Position numbers and translations under genes: made by a program. DNA of 64,000 nt from Paraburkholderia domus. Its GTDB lineage: Bacteria > Pseudomonadota > Gammaproteobacteria > Burkholderiales > Burkholderiaceae. Location of the stretch: contig NZ_CAJNAT010000011.1 of assembly GCF_905220705.1 (NCBI RefSeq), positions 124,001-188,000 on the forward strand, given 5' to 3'. Below, one piece after another: positions 1-11,300 of this stretch. Within the stretch, counting starts at the first letter, position 1; the number at the start of each line of letters is the position of its first letter. The notes beneath the pieces are model-generated. The model saw only the letters and a program-made list of their open reading frames with translations. It was not told the origin of the DNA and did not search any database.

Positions 1-3000
1 GTAGTGATGGCACTGCCGGTAGCTGCCGCAGCCGATTTTGCCGCGCCCGAAACCGTTATCGAGCAGCGCCTTGCGGATATCTGGCAAACGCTCCTGAACG
101 ATCCCGCACCGATCGGCCGCACGGACCGGTTCTTTGCACGCGGCGGTGATTCGCTCGCGGCGATGCAATTGCAGGCAGCGATCCGGATTGAATGGCGCGT
201 GAATCTACGGCTCGATGCATTGTTCGACGATCAGCCACTCGCGACTCTCGCGGCGCTGATCGATACCAGCGAAGCGGAATCGGCTACGAACCGGCACCAG
301 CAGATCACCGTGCTACAGCCTACAACGGCCGCGTTCGCTGACCGTGCCGCCTCGTTTGCGCAGCAGCGTTTCTGGGTCCTCGCGCAAACTCAGGACGCCG
401 GGTCGGCGTATCACGTCGCCGTGCAATGGGACGTGCAAGGCGCGCTCGACCTCGGCACACTGCAACGCGCGCTCGATTGCCTGATCGAACGTCAACAGAC
501 CTGGCGCACCACGCTCGTCGAAACCGACGACGGCATCGTCATGCAGCGCATTCATGCAGCGTTGCCAGTGCGGATTGCCGAAATCGATCTGCACACCCAC
601 ATTGAGGACGAGCGAGTGTCGCGGCTCGCGGAGTTGACGGAGCAACACGTCGGCGCAGCGTTCGATCTATCGAATGGCCCGCTAGTGCGCGCCACGCTCA
701 TCACGCTGAGCAACAATGCGCAACGCTTCCTCTTGACGACCCATCACGCGATCAGCGACGGCTGGAGCTCGCGCTGCGCCTTCGATGAACTGCAAACGGC
801 CTACACGGCGTTCGCGACGGGACGCACGCCGCAGTTGCTCGCGTTGCCGGTCCAATACGCCGACTATGCGCAATGGCAGCGCGATTGGCTCGCAGCAGGC
901 GAAGGCGAACGGCAACTCGCATATTGGCGCGATGCATTGCGCGCTGCGCCCGAACCGCTCGCATTGCCGCTCGACCGCGCGCGCTTGCCGCAACGCGACT
1001 TTCGCGGCGGCAGGCTCGCATTGCGGCTGCCGCAAGCAATCTCCGCCGCGGTGCGTGAAACCGCACGGCGTGCACAGGCATCGCCCTTCACCGTGCTGCT
1101 GGCTGCGTTCGACGCCTGGCTCTATCGACTGACCGGCGCAACCGACATCGTGGTCGCCGCGCCGATTGCGCATCGGCAGCGCGCGGAAACCGCGCCACTG
1201 GTCGGCCTGTTCCTCAACACACTTGCTTTGCGCGCGCGTGTCGCGCCAGGCCAATCGTTCGCCGCGCTGCTCGACGGCGTGCGCCGTTCGGCGTTCGATG
1301 CCTTCGCGCATCAGGACGTGCCGTTCGATCAGGTGCTCGACGCCATCAAGCCGCCGGTGCGGCGTGGCGAAGAATGGCTCAAGGTCAAATTCGCGCAGCA
1401 GTTCGATCTGCAGTTGACGGCTGAATTGCCGGGCGCGTCCGTGCGGATGTCGCCGGGGCTCGATCTCGCCGCCCGCTTCGATCTTGCACTCGATTTCACT
1501 GACGATCCGCGTGGCATTGAACTGGTGATCGCGTATGCGCTCGACGGCCTCGATGAGGCGACCGCGCAGGCATGGCTCAACAGCTATGCCGCGCTGGTCG
1601 CCGACGCAGTGCGGGATCCGCAACGCGCGATTGCAGAACTCGATTGCTCGGATGGGGCTGGATATAGCGCCGCGCGACAGGGGCGGGCGCTTCAGCCTGA
1701 GGCGAATAGCGTGCTTGCGCTTTTCGCACGTTACGCGAGTGAAACGCCGCACCGCGTCGCGCTTGCTGACGCCGACACGCAGCTCACGTTCGCTGAACTC
1801 GATGACGCATCGCGGCGTATTGCGCTCGCCTTGCAGCAACGCAACGTAGGCGCAGAGCAGCCGGTTGCGGTAAGCATCGAGCGTTCGGTGCGTTTCGCGG
1901 TTGCGCTGCTTGGTGTGATGAAGTCAGGCGCCTACGCGGTGCCGCTCGATCCGGCTGCGCCGCACGAGCGGTTGGTGGCTGCCGTGGATGCCTGTGGCGC
2001 GCAATGGGTGCTGACCGCAGAGGGCGGGCAAGTCACCCATGCAGTGGGCGCTGCAAAGACACTCGATATCGACTCGCTCGCACAGTGTTCATCGAGTTTG
2101 GGCGCGAATGCCGACGCTACTGCGCATGTGAGCGGCAACGCGAAAGCGGAGTCAGCCGTCAGCGCGGAGGCCAGTGCGGCGGCTGACACCGATACCAACG
2201 CCAACCGTACCGCCAACGCCTCCCCGCCGGCACCGCTGCCCGACCAGGCCGCCTATCTGATCTTCACATCAGGATCGACCGGCGCGCCCAAGGGCGTCGT
2301 AGTCTCGCATCGCGCGCTAGCCGATTACGTCGTCGGCATGCTGGACGAACTTGCCTTTGCAGCTGACGCATCGATGGCGATGGTCTCTACCGTCGGCGCC
2401 GACCTCGGTCATACGACGCTATTCGGTGCGCTTTGTTCGGGCCGCACGCTGCATCTGCTGCCGGCTCAATGCGCGTTCGATCCCGATCGCTTTGCTCACG
2501 AGATGCGCACACGCGACGTCGGGGTATTGAAGATCGTGCCGAGCCATCTGCATGCGCTGCTCGATGCGCAGCAAGCGGCCGACGTGCTGCCCGCGCACGC
2601 GCTGGTCATGGGCGGCGAGACGCTGCCGTGGTCGCTTGTCGAACGGATCGCGGCGCTTAAGCCGACTTGCCGTGTCATCAATCACTACGGCCCGACGGAA
2701 GCGACAGTCGGCGCGTTGACTTTCGATACGTCTGCGCAGGCACAAACTGCACCACGCTTACTGAATGTTCATTCCAGACAAGCGAGCGATGTCACACAAT
2801 CCGTGCCACTTGGCCTGCCGCTGCCAAACGCCTATGCGTGTGTGCTCGACAACCACGGCGCGAGCGTACCGCCCGGTGGGATTGGCGAGCTGTATCTGGG
2901 TGGCCCAGGCCTCGCACGTGGCTATCTGAACCGTGCCGCGGCAACCGCCGAGCGCTTCATACCGCATCCGTTTGCGCTGGGCGAGCGTCTCTATCGGACG

Positions 3001-6000
3001 GGCGACCGCGTGCGGCTGCGCACCGACCGTCGGCTGGATTTTCTTGGACGGCTCGACGATCAGGTGAAGATTCGCGGCTATCGCGTCGAACCCGGCGAGG
3101 TGAGTTCCGCACTGCGTGCGCTCGAGGGCGTTGCTCAGGCGGAGACGCTTGCCGTGGAGCATGAAGGGCGTTTGCGCCTGGCATCGTTCGTTGCTTCGTC
3201 CAACGGTGCGCGTCTCGACGAACCGGCGTTACACGCGGCGTTGAGCGCGCGCCTGCCGGATTACATGGTGCCGGCTGTGCTGCTGGTCGTAGCCGCGTTG
3301 CCTGTGACCGCGAACGGCAAAGTCGATCGGGCAGCGTTGCGCGCGCTTGCCGCCACGCCGACGCCGTCCGTTTCTGAAGGCGATGCGCCGCAAGGGGCAA
3401 CGGAAGAAGCACTTGCCGCCGTCTGGAAGGAGGTGCTCAAAGCCGAACGCGTGGGCCGCGACGACAACTTCTTCGAACTGGGCGGCGATTCGATTCTGGT
3501 GTTGCAGGTGATCGCGCGCTCGCGCAAACGCGGTGTGCGCTTTACACCGAAGCAGTTGTTCGACGCGCCGACGTTGGCGCAACTTGCACGTGTTGCAACT
3601 ACGGTGGACATAGCCGCAGCTGCTGCGTCGAAAGCGCATTCCCTGTCACCAGCATCTCAAGTACAGGTGTCGCCGTCAGCGTACGAACAGGTCACGACCC
3701 TTACTCCCGCACAACTACGCTTCTTCGCGCTGGACATTCCGCAGCGCGATCACTGGAACCAATCGATCGAACTCGATACCGAGGTGCCGTTCGACTCCGA
3801 TGCCTTCGCCCGCGCGTTCGAAACACTGCTGACGCATCACGAGATTTTCCGTCACCGTTTCGCCCCGAGTGGTCCCAGCCGCGAATGGCAGATCACATTC
3901 GCCGCGCAGGCGTTCGAGGTACTACCGTTCGCAGTTGCCTCCGCACGTGACGAAAGCGATGCGCTCGCTCAATTCGACGCGTTGCAGGGCACGCTCGATC
4001 TGACGCAAGGCCCACTTGTCTGCGCGCTCGCCGCGCTGTTGCCTGATGGGACGACGAAGCTTTATCTGGCGCTTCATCATCTGATCGTCGACGGCGTCTC
4101 GTGGCGCGTGTTGCTGGACGATCTCGACGCGGCCTATCGCGCAGCGCGCGAGCGCCGCACGGTACGTCTTGCGTCGACGGGCACGAGCGCGCAGGAATGG
4201 GCGGCACGGCTGGCTCGCGCGGCGCTCGACGTCACAAACTCGCCATTTGCCGCCGAAGTGCCTTATTGGGCCGCGCTCACGGCACCCTACGACGACCTGC
4301 CGCTCGACCATCCGCAAGCCACGGCGACTAACGCGGACGCGCAAACCGTGATTCAGACGATCGACGCCGATCTGACGCGCGCCGCATTGACGGAGGCAAA
4401 CGCGGCCTACCGCACGCAGATGATCGAGCTACTGATCGCGGCGCTGGCGCAGTCGCTCGGCATGTCTCGTTGCCGCATCGAACTCGAAGGCCATGGCCGC
4501 GAGGCGTTGTTCGACGACGCCGATGCGAGCCGCACCCTCGGCTGGTTGACGAGCCACTATCCGGTGCAGTTCACCGTCGAAAGCACACCGGCTGCGACAC
4601 TCGGCGCGATCAAGGACACGCTGCGCGCGGTGCCGAACAAGGGGCTCGGTTTCGGCGTGTTGCGTCATTACGGTGACGCGACGACGCGCGCGATGCTCGC
4701 CGCAGTGCCGCGACCCCATGCCACCTTCAACTACCTCGGCCAGTTCGACGCACCGCGTGAGGCTGCTTTGGTGCCGCGTTTCGGCGGCGCGGGCCGCGAG
4801 CGCGATCCGGCGGGTCCGATCGGCAACGCGCTGGCGATTCACGCGTATATCGACGGCGACACCACACGCACGCTGAAAATCCATTGGGTATACGGCGCGA
4901 CGCAGTTCGAGCGCGCGACTATCGGTGCGCTCGCGCAGCGTTTCGAAACCGCGCTGGCCGGGTTGACCGTCGCATGCGCGGCGCGTCTCACGCAACACGG
5001 TGGCGGTGCAACACCTGGCGACTATCCGCTCGCGCGTATTGGCGGCCTCACGCAGGCCGCATTGGAGCGCCTGCCGCTCGATCTGCGCACCATCGACGAC
5101 ATCTACCCGCTCTCGCCAATGCAGCACGGCATTCTGTTTCACTCGCTGTTCGCGCCCGAGCAATCGACGTATGTGAATCAACTGGTCGCGACGTTGATCG
5201 AGCCGGATGTCGAGCGCTTGCGCGCTGCGTTCGAGGGCGCGGTGCCGCGCCACGACATCCTTCGCACTGGTTTCACGCCGAACGAAGCCACGCCGATGCA
5301 GATTGTGCATCGCCAGGCGCGCATGCCGGTCGAGATTCTCGATTGGCGCAATCGAGGTGAAGGTGCGCTCGCCGAATTTGAAACCTGGCTCACGGACGAC
5401 CGCGCGCGCGGTTTCGATCTGACCTCGCCGCCTTTGATGCGTGTCGCGCTGATCCGCGTCACGGATGACGCATGGCGCCTCGTCTGGACCCGTCACCACC
5501 TGTTGCTCGACGGCTGGAGCACGGCGCGTTTCTTCGCCGACGTGCTGCGCGACTATATCGAGCCGCGGCGTCCGCAGCCATTCGCCGCGCCGGCCAAAAC
5601 ACGCTACCGCGATTTCATCGCATGGCTCGCGGCGCGCGATGTTGAGGGCGAACGCGCGTTCTGGATGCAACGTCTTGCGCTAATCGATGAGCCGACGCTG
5701 ATCGCCGACCGTGAGCGCGAACATGATCGCGATCACGCATCGGAAGGCCCGCGTGTGACGCAACATCTCACGTGCCGTGAATCCTTCGATGCCGATACCA
5801 CGATACGTCTCACTGAAACTGCGCGCCGTCTGAAAGTCACCGTCAACACGATGGTGCAGGGCGCCTGGGCGCTCGCTCTGCAGCGGATGACGCATCACAC
5901 CGCCGTCGCATTCGGCGCGACCGTGGCAGGACGGCCCGACGCGCTACCCGATGCAGACACCGTGCTGGGCCTCTTTATCAACACGCTGCCGGTCATTACT

Positions 6001-8331
6001 GCGCCGTTGCCGCAACGCCGCGCGTCATCGTGGTTACAAGAATTGCAGCGCGACAACGCCGCTGCTGCGGAGCACGCGCACACGCCGCTCTACGAAATCC
6101 AGCAATGGGCCGGACAAGGTGGCGGCGCGCTGTTCGACACGCTGGTCGTATTCGAAAACTATCCGGTCGACGAAGCCTGGCAAGGACGCGACGAACGCGC
6201 GCTCAAGCTGCGTGATCTGCGCAATATCGAAGCAACCGATTTCGCGCTCACCCTGGTGATCGAAGCCGGCGCGACGCTCACGATTGACTATGGCTACGAC
6301 GCCGCACAAGTCGACGAAGCACGCGTGGCCGCTTTGCATCGCGCGTTTGCCGCATGCATGGCCGGTTTGATCGCCGATCCGCACGCACCGCTAGGCACGA
6401 TCTCGATTGCGACCGCGGACGATCTCGTCACGCTGGCGAACGCCAACGCAACCACACAATTTTGGCCGCAAGCGGAGCAACAACCATTGCACCGCCAGTT
6501 CGAGCTGGCCGCTATCGCGCGCCCCGACGCAATCGCGCTCGAATTCATCGATCCGCAAGGACGCATGCAGCAGATGACCTACGGTGCGCTCGATGCGAAC
6601 GCCAATCGGGTCGCGGCCGCGCTCATCGAAGCGGGCGTCCGGCCGGATACGGCGGTCGCGTTATGCGTCGAGCGGTCGTTCGACATGGTGGTCGCGCTGA
6701 TTGGCGTGCTGAAAGCGGGCGCGGCCTACCTGCCTGTCGATCCCGACTACCCGGCTGAACGTATCGCCTATCTCCTCAACGACGCGAACCCGGCAGTCGT
6801 GCTAACGCAACCACATCTCCGTGAGCGTGTTATCGCCGCGGTCGAAAGCATCGGCGTCAAGATTCTGACAGTCGACCAATTACTCAGCACGGGGACCACG
6901 CTTGCCGCACCGGTGGACGTCGCGCCTGAACAACTCGCCTATCTGATCTACACATCGGGTTCGACCGGCAAGCCGAAAGGCGCGGGCAATACGCATCGCG
7001 CGCTCGCGAACCGGATTGCGTGGATGCAGGACGCCTATCGGCTGGGCGCTGAAGACGTCGTGCTGCACAAGACGCCGTTCGGCTTCGACGTATCGGTATG
7101 GGAGTTCGTCTGGCCGCTTGCCGTCGGCGCGAAACTCGCGATTGCGGCGCCGGGAGATCATCGCGATCCGGCGCGTCTGGTCGCGGCAATCGAAACGCAT
7201 CGCGTCACGACACTGCATTTCGTGCCGTCGATGCTCGCCGCGTTCGTTGCCTATCTGGAAGATTTCAAAGCTGCGACTCGCTGCGCAAGCATCGAGCGGA
7301 TCGTGGCAAGTGGCGAAGCGCTCGCACCGGAACTGGTGGCGCGCGTCGCACAGCATTTGCCGAACGCGCAGCTCTATAACCTGTACGGCCCGACCGAAGC
7401 CGCTATCGATGTTTCGCACTGGACCTGCGATGCAGCTGATGCAAACGCTGTGTCCGTGCCGATCGGTTATCCGATTGCGAACCTGCAACTGCATGTGCTC
7501 GATACAGCGCTGCAAGCTTTGCCGCAAGGTGCGGTCGGCGAACTCTACCTGGGGGGCGTGGGACTCGCGCGCGGCTATCTCGGCCGTGCCGCGCTGAGCG
7601 CGGAGCGTTTCGTTCCCGATCCGTTCATTGAAGGCGCACGTCTTTATCGGACTGGCGACCTCGCACGTCGTCGCGCAGACGGTGCGCTCGATTATCTCGG
7701 CCGTATCGATACGCAAGTAAAGCTGCGTGGTCAACGCATCGAGCCAGGTGAAATCGAAGCTTTGCTGCGTGCGGAGCAAGGCGTACACGACGCGGTGGTA
7801 ATCGTACGAGATGAGCAATTGGTCGGCTACGTCGCGCGAGGCGTGGACAACACGATCGACACGCATGCCTTGCTCGATGTTTTGCGCGCGCAGTTGCCCG
7901 CGTACATGGTGCCCGCGCAGTTGATCGAAATTGACGCGCTGCCGGTGACACCGAACGGTAAGTGCGATCGCCATGCGCTGCCCGCACCGGTTCGCGGCCT
8001 TTCCTCCGACGAGGGCGCGGCGGCGTCCCTGCAAACCGATACCGAACGCGAACTCGCCGCGATCTGGAAGCGTGTGCTGCGTCTCGAGGCGGTCGGCCAC
8101 GACGACGACTTCTTCACCCTTGGCGGTCACTCGCTGCTCGCGACGCAAGCCAACGCACAGGCCAACCTGCATTGGACGCTGATCCTGCCGCTGCGCACGC
8201 TATTCGACGAACGCACACTGGAACGCTGTGCTGCGGCGATAGATCGCGCGCTGGCCGAGCGCGATGCGGGCGCCGGAGAGGACGCCGCGAGCGCGATCGA
8301 TGCACTCCTCGACGAACTGGAACTGCAATGA
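1..8331 (+). CDS. orbI: Siderophore non-ribosomal peptide synthetase, 5'-truncated by window (OrbI/malleobactin type)
   Basis: Cytoplasmic multimodular enzyme that assembles the siderophore peptide. The frame is open at base 1, so the true start and probably a first adenylation domain lie upstream. Domains, numbered from base 4: carrier (GGDSL, Ser ~50); condensation (HHAISDG ~247); adenylation (TSGSTG ~755, YGPTEAT ~896, NGKVDR ~1105); carrier (GGDSI ~1163); epimerization (HHLIVDG ~1358, EGHGRE, NYLGQFD); condensation of post-epimerase type (YPLSPMQHGILFHSL ~1702, HHLLLDG ~1832); adenylation; carrier (GGHSL ~2709). The second adenylation domain carries D-V-W-H...S-L-I-D pocket residues, typical of serine; the first has the ADLGHT context often seen with aspartate-type substrates. 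This fits Orn / D-hydroxy-Asp / Ser modules of ornibactin and malleobactin. Residues ~699-743 are an Ala/Ser/Asn-rich insert inside the first visible adenylation domain. The next NRPS begins 42 bases downstream. Confidence 0.9.
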   Translation, partial: VVMALPVAAAADFAAPETVIEQRLADIWQTLLNDPAPIGRTDRFFARGGDSLAAMQLQAAIRIEWRVNLRLDALFDDQPLATLAALIDTSEAESATNRHQQITVLQPTTAAFADRAASFAQQRFWVLAQTQDAGSAYHVAVQWDVQGALDLGTLQRALDCLIERQQTWRTTLVETDDGIVMQRIHAALPVRIAEIDLHTHIEDERVSRLAELTEQHVGAAFDLSNGPLVRATLITLSNNAQRFLLTTHHAISDGWSSRCAFDELQTAYTAFATGRTPQLLALPVQYADYAQWQRDWLAAGEGERQLAYWRDALRAAPEPLALPLDRARLPQRDFRGGRLALRLPQAISAAVRETARRAQASPFTVLLAAFDAWLYRLTGATDIVVAAPIAHRQRAETAPLVGLFLNTLALRARVAPGQSFAALLDGVRRSAFDAFAHQDVPFDQVLDAIKPPVRRGEEWLKVKFAQQFDLQLTAELPGASVRMSPGLDLAARFDLALDFTDDPRGIELVIAYALDGLDEATAQAWLNSYAALVADAVRDPQRAIAELDCSDGAGYSAARQGRALQPEANSVLALFARYASETPHRVALADADTQLTFAELDDASRRIALALQQRNVGAEQPVAVSIERSVRFAVALLGVMKSGAYAVPLDPAAPHERLVAAVDACGAQWVLTAEGGQVTHAVGAAKTLDIDSLAQCSSSLGANADATAHVSGNAKAESAVSAEASAAADTDTNANRTANASPPAPLPDQAAYLIFTSGSTGAPKGVVVSHRALADYVVGMLDELAFAADASMAMVSTVGADLGHTTLFGALCSGRTLHLLPAQCAFDPDRFAHEMRTRDVGVLKIVPSHLHALLDAQQAADVLPAHALVMGGETLPWSLVERIAALKPTCRVINHYGPTEATVGALTFDTSAQAQTAPRLLNVHSRQASDVTQSVPLGLPLPNAYACVLDNHGASVPPGGIGELYLGGPGLARGYLNRAAATAERFIPHPFALGERLYRTGDRVRLRTDRRLDFLGRLDDQVKIRGYRVEPGEVSSALRALEGVAQAETLAVEHEGRLRLASFVASSNGARLDEPALHAALSARLPDYMVPAVLLVVAALPVTANGKVDRAALRALAATPTPSVSEGDAPQGATEEALAAVWKEVLKAERVGRDDNFFELGGDSILVLQVIARSRKRGVRFTPKQLFDAPTLAQLARVATTVDIAAAAASKAHSLSPASQVQVSPSAYEQVTTLTPAQLRFFALDIPQRDHWNQSIELDTEVPFDSDAFARAFETLLTHHEIFRHRFAPSGPSREWQITFAAQAFEVLPFAVASARDESDALAQFDALQGTLDLTQGPLVCALAALLPDGTTKLYLALHHLIVDGVSWRVLLDDLDAAYRAARERRTVRLASTGTSAQEWAARLARAALDVTNSPFAAEVPYWAALTAPYDDLPLDHPQATATNADAQTVIQTIDADLTRAALTEANAAYRTQMIELLIAALAQSLGMSRCRIELEGHGREALFDDADASRTLGWLTSHYPVQFTVESTPAATLGAIKDTLRAVPNKGLGFGVLRHYGDATTRAMLAAVPRPHATFNYLGQFDAPREAALVPRFGGAGRERDPAGPIGNALAIHAYIDGDTTRTLKIHWVYGATQFERATIGALAQRFETALAGLTVACAARLTQHGGGATPGDYPLARIGGLTQAALERLPLDLRTIDDIYPLSPMQHGILFHSLFAPEQSTYVNQLVATLIEPDVERLRAAFEGAVPRHDILRTGFTPNEATPMQIVHRQARMPVEILDWRNRGEGALAEFETWLTDDRARGFDLTSPPLMRVALIRVTDDAWRLVWTRHHLLLDGWSTARFFADVLRDYIEPRRPQPFAAPAKTRYRDFIAWLAARDVEGERAFWMQRLALIDEPTLIADREREHDRDHASEGPRVTQHLTCRESFDADTTIRLTETARRLKVTVNTMVQGAWALALQRMTHHTAVAFGATVAGRPDALPDADTVLGLFINTLPVITAPLPQRRASSWLQELQRDNAAAAEHAHTPLYEIQQWAGQGGGALFDTLVVFENYPVDEAWQGRDERALKLRDLRNIEATDFALTLVIEAGATLTIDYGYDAAQVDEARVAALHRAFAACMAGLIADPHAPLGTISIATADDLVTLANANATTQFWPQAEQQPLHRQFELAAIARPDAIALEFIDPQGRMQQMTYGALDANANRVAAALIEAGVRPDTAVALCVERSFDMVVALIGVLKAGAAYLPVDPDYPAERIAYLLNDANPAVVLTQPHLRERVIAAVESIGVKILTVDQLLSTGTTLAAPVDVAPEQLAYLIYTSGSTGKPKGAGNTHRALANRIAWMQDAYRLGAEDVVLHKTPFGFDVSVWEFVWPLAVGAKLAIAAPGDHRDPARLVAAIETHRVTTLHFVPSMLAAFVAYLEDFKAATRCASIERIVASGEALAPELVARVAQHLPNAQLYNLYGPTEAAIDVSHWTCDAADANAVSVPIGYPIANLQLHVLDTALQALPQGAVGELYLGGVGLARGYLGRAALSAERFVPDPFIEGARLYRTGDLARRRADGALDYLGRIDTQVKLRGQRIEPGEIEALLRAEQGVHDAVVIVRDEQLVGYVARGVDNTIDTHALLDVLRAQLPAYMVPAQLIEIDALPVTPNGKCDRHALPAPVRGLSSDEGAAASLQTDTERELAAIWKRVLRLEAVGHDDDFFTLGGHSLLATQANAQANLHWTLILPLRTLFDERTLERCAAAIDRALAERDAGAGEDAASAIDALLDELELQ

Positions 8332-8373
8332 ACCGTCACGCCATCACGCCGACAAGCACTGAGACAACCTAGC

Positions 8374-11300
8374 ATGACGACACCCAAACCGGACCTGCTT
8401 TCCCTCGCGACACGTTTCGCGCTCCTGCCGGACGCGCAGCGCAAGGCGTTTCTCACGAAGCTCGACGCGGCCGGCATCGATTTTCGCGTGTTGCCGATTC
8501 CACAGCGGAGCGAGCGGACCGCTGGCGTGCCGGCTTCGTTCGCGCAAACGCGTCTGTGGTTGCACGCGCGCATGATCGACGAGCCAGCGGCGTATCACAT
8601 CACCGAGCGCTTGCGGCTCGACGGTGCGCTCGATGCGAATGCACTGCGTCTTTCGTGCGATGCGTTGATCGCGCGCCATGAAGCGTTGCGCACGACTTTC
8701 ACCGAAGGCGCGGACGGTGTATTGCAGACTGTCCATGCACCGTCACGCTGCCCGTGGCATTCGAGCGACTTGAGCACGTTGCCGGCGCATGAGCGAGCGA
8801 CACGCGCGGCCGCCATCGCGCAAGCGGATGAAGCCCAGGCCTTCGATCTGTCGCTCGGCCCGCTGATGCGCGCGCATTTGATCCGGCTCGACGCGACGAC
8901 GCATTGGCTCGCGCTGACGACCCATCACATCGTGTCGGACGGCTGGTCCGCGGACGTGATGCTCGCGGAGTTGGCGTCGTTCTATCACGCGTATGCGAAG
9001 AGTGAGGCTGTGTCGCTGGCGCCGTTGCCGATCCAGTACGCGGACTACGCACTGTGGCAGCGCCGCTGGCTCGATGCAGGCGAGCGAGAGCGGCAGTTGA
9101 ATTTCTGGCGTGCCCGGCTGGACGCGAGCCGCGATGTGCTGATGCTGCCGGGTGCCGCGCCGCGTCCGGCCCAACGGAGCGCACGTGGCGCGCGGTATCG
9201 ATTCGTGCTGGATGCCGCGCTCGTCCAACAGGTCAAGGCGCTCGCCAATGCGCAGCGCGCAACGCCGTTCGCGGTGCTGCTCGCGGCACTCAACGCCTTG
9301 CTTGCGCGTGCCTCGGGAGAAGCGCAAATTCAGATCGGCGTGCCTGCCGCGAATCGCGAGCGCGGTGAGGTGGCCGGCCTCGTCGGCTTCTTCGTGAACA
9401 CGTTGACGCTCGCAACGCCCGTTCCCGCAACGCAATCGTTCGCGGCGCTAGTCCGCGCGACCCAGCTAACGGTCATCGACGCCCAGTCGCATCAGGACGT
9501 GCCGTTCGAACAGGTGGTTGAGGCGCTCGGCGTGATGCGCAGCGCGAGCCACCATCCGCTGTTTCAGGTGATGGCGGCCTATGGTGCGCGTCGCCGTTTG
9601 CCTTCGCTTGCCGACGTGCGCATGACGGAGTTGCCGTCGGGCGCGCCGTTCGCCAAGTTCGATCTGACGCTGAGTTTCGAGGAACGCGACGACGGTTCCA
9701 TCGATGCCTACTTCATCTACGCGCTCGATCTCTTCGAGGCGGACGCGGTCGAGCGGCTAGCTGCGCGCTTCATTGCGTTGCTGTCGAATGCAACTTTGGC
9801 ACCCGAGACGGCGGTTGGCGATTTGCAATGGCTGCCCGAAGCCGAGCGTACCCAACTGGATGCGTGGAACAGCACGGCGGTCGATCTTCAGGAAGCATTC
9901 AAACCGGTTCATCAGCGCGTGGCCGATCATGCTCGCGCTCGCCCGGATGCACGCGGCGTAGCGGATCTCGAACGCTCGCTCACACGCGGCGAAGTGGACG
10001 CACGCGCGACGCGGCTTGCGCAACGCCTCGTTGCAGCCGGCGTGAGTGCGGAGATGCGCATCGGGGTGGCGCTGAGCCGCTCGGTCGATTTGCTGGTCGG
10101 CCTGATTGCTGCGCTGAAATCAGGCGGCGCCTTCGTGCCGCTCGACCCGAGCCATCCGCGCGAGCGTCTCGCACACATTCTCGACGATGCGCAGATCACC
10201 CATGTCGTCACGGAGCGCGCCAGCCTGGCTGCGTTGCCGACGTCGGATCGCTTGCATCTCTGGCTGATCGACGAGGAGCCGCAGCGTGACGATCTTTCGA
10301 TCGCGCCGATCGTGTTGCCCACCGTCTCGCCGTACCAGGCGGCCTATGTGATCTACACCTCGGGCTCGACCGGCAAGCCGAAGGGCGTCGTAGTCGATCA
10401 TGGTTCGTTCGCTCGGCACTGTGCGGCGATTGCCGAGCGTTATGGCGCGAGTGAAAGCGATGTCTTCCTGCTGTTCCAGTCGGTCAATTTCGACGGCGCG
10501 CACGAAGGTTGGTTCTCGCAGTACATGTCCGGCGCCGCGGTGGCCATCACCGCCGACACGCTATGGCCGCCCGCGCAGACCTGCCGGATGATGGTGCGCG
10601 AGGGCGTGACGATGATCTACGTGCCGCCTGGTTGCGCGACGCAGCTTGCCGAATGGGCGCTGGCACACGGCGCGCCGCCGACCTTGCGATCGCTGACGGT
10701 GGGCGGCGAAGCGACTTCACGCGAAGCCTTCGCCCTGATGCGCCGCGCGTTTCCGAACGCACGCATCGTCAACGGTTACGGTCCGACCGAAACCGTCATC
10801 ACGCCGATGCTGTGGATGTTCTATCCGACCGACAACGCCGCGAAACTCGCCGACAGTGCGTATCTGCCGATCGGCACACCGGTCGGCGCTCGCTCCGCCC
10901 ATGTGCTCGATGCCCGCCTGAATCCGCTGCCGGTGGGGGTGATCGGCGAGTTGTATCTGGGTGGCGAGGGCGTGGGCGTTGCACGTGGTTATCTTGATCG
11001 GCCTGCGCTTACCGCGGAACGCTTCGTACCGGACCCGTTCGGTGCGCCAGGAGCACGGCTCTATCGTACGGGCGACCTCGTCAAGCGGCGCGCTGACGGT
11101 GTGTTCGACTTTATCGGCCGCGTCGATCATCAGGTGAAGCTGCGTGGCTTGCGTATCGAGTTGGGTGAAATCGAGGCGCAACTGGCCGCGCATGACGACG
11201 TGCGCGAAGCGGTGGCGATCGTGCACGGCAAGGGGGCGCAAGCGGCCTTGGTGGCGTATGTGGAGCTGAGCGCCGAAGGGCGCGAGCGCAACACGCGTGC

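Noticed and set aside
4429..5670. 413-codon minus-strand frame within the first NRPS
   Set aside because: Lies wholly inside epimerization/condensation domains read on the + strand; no family features.
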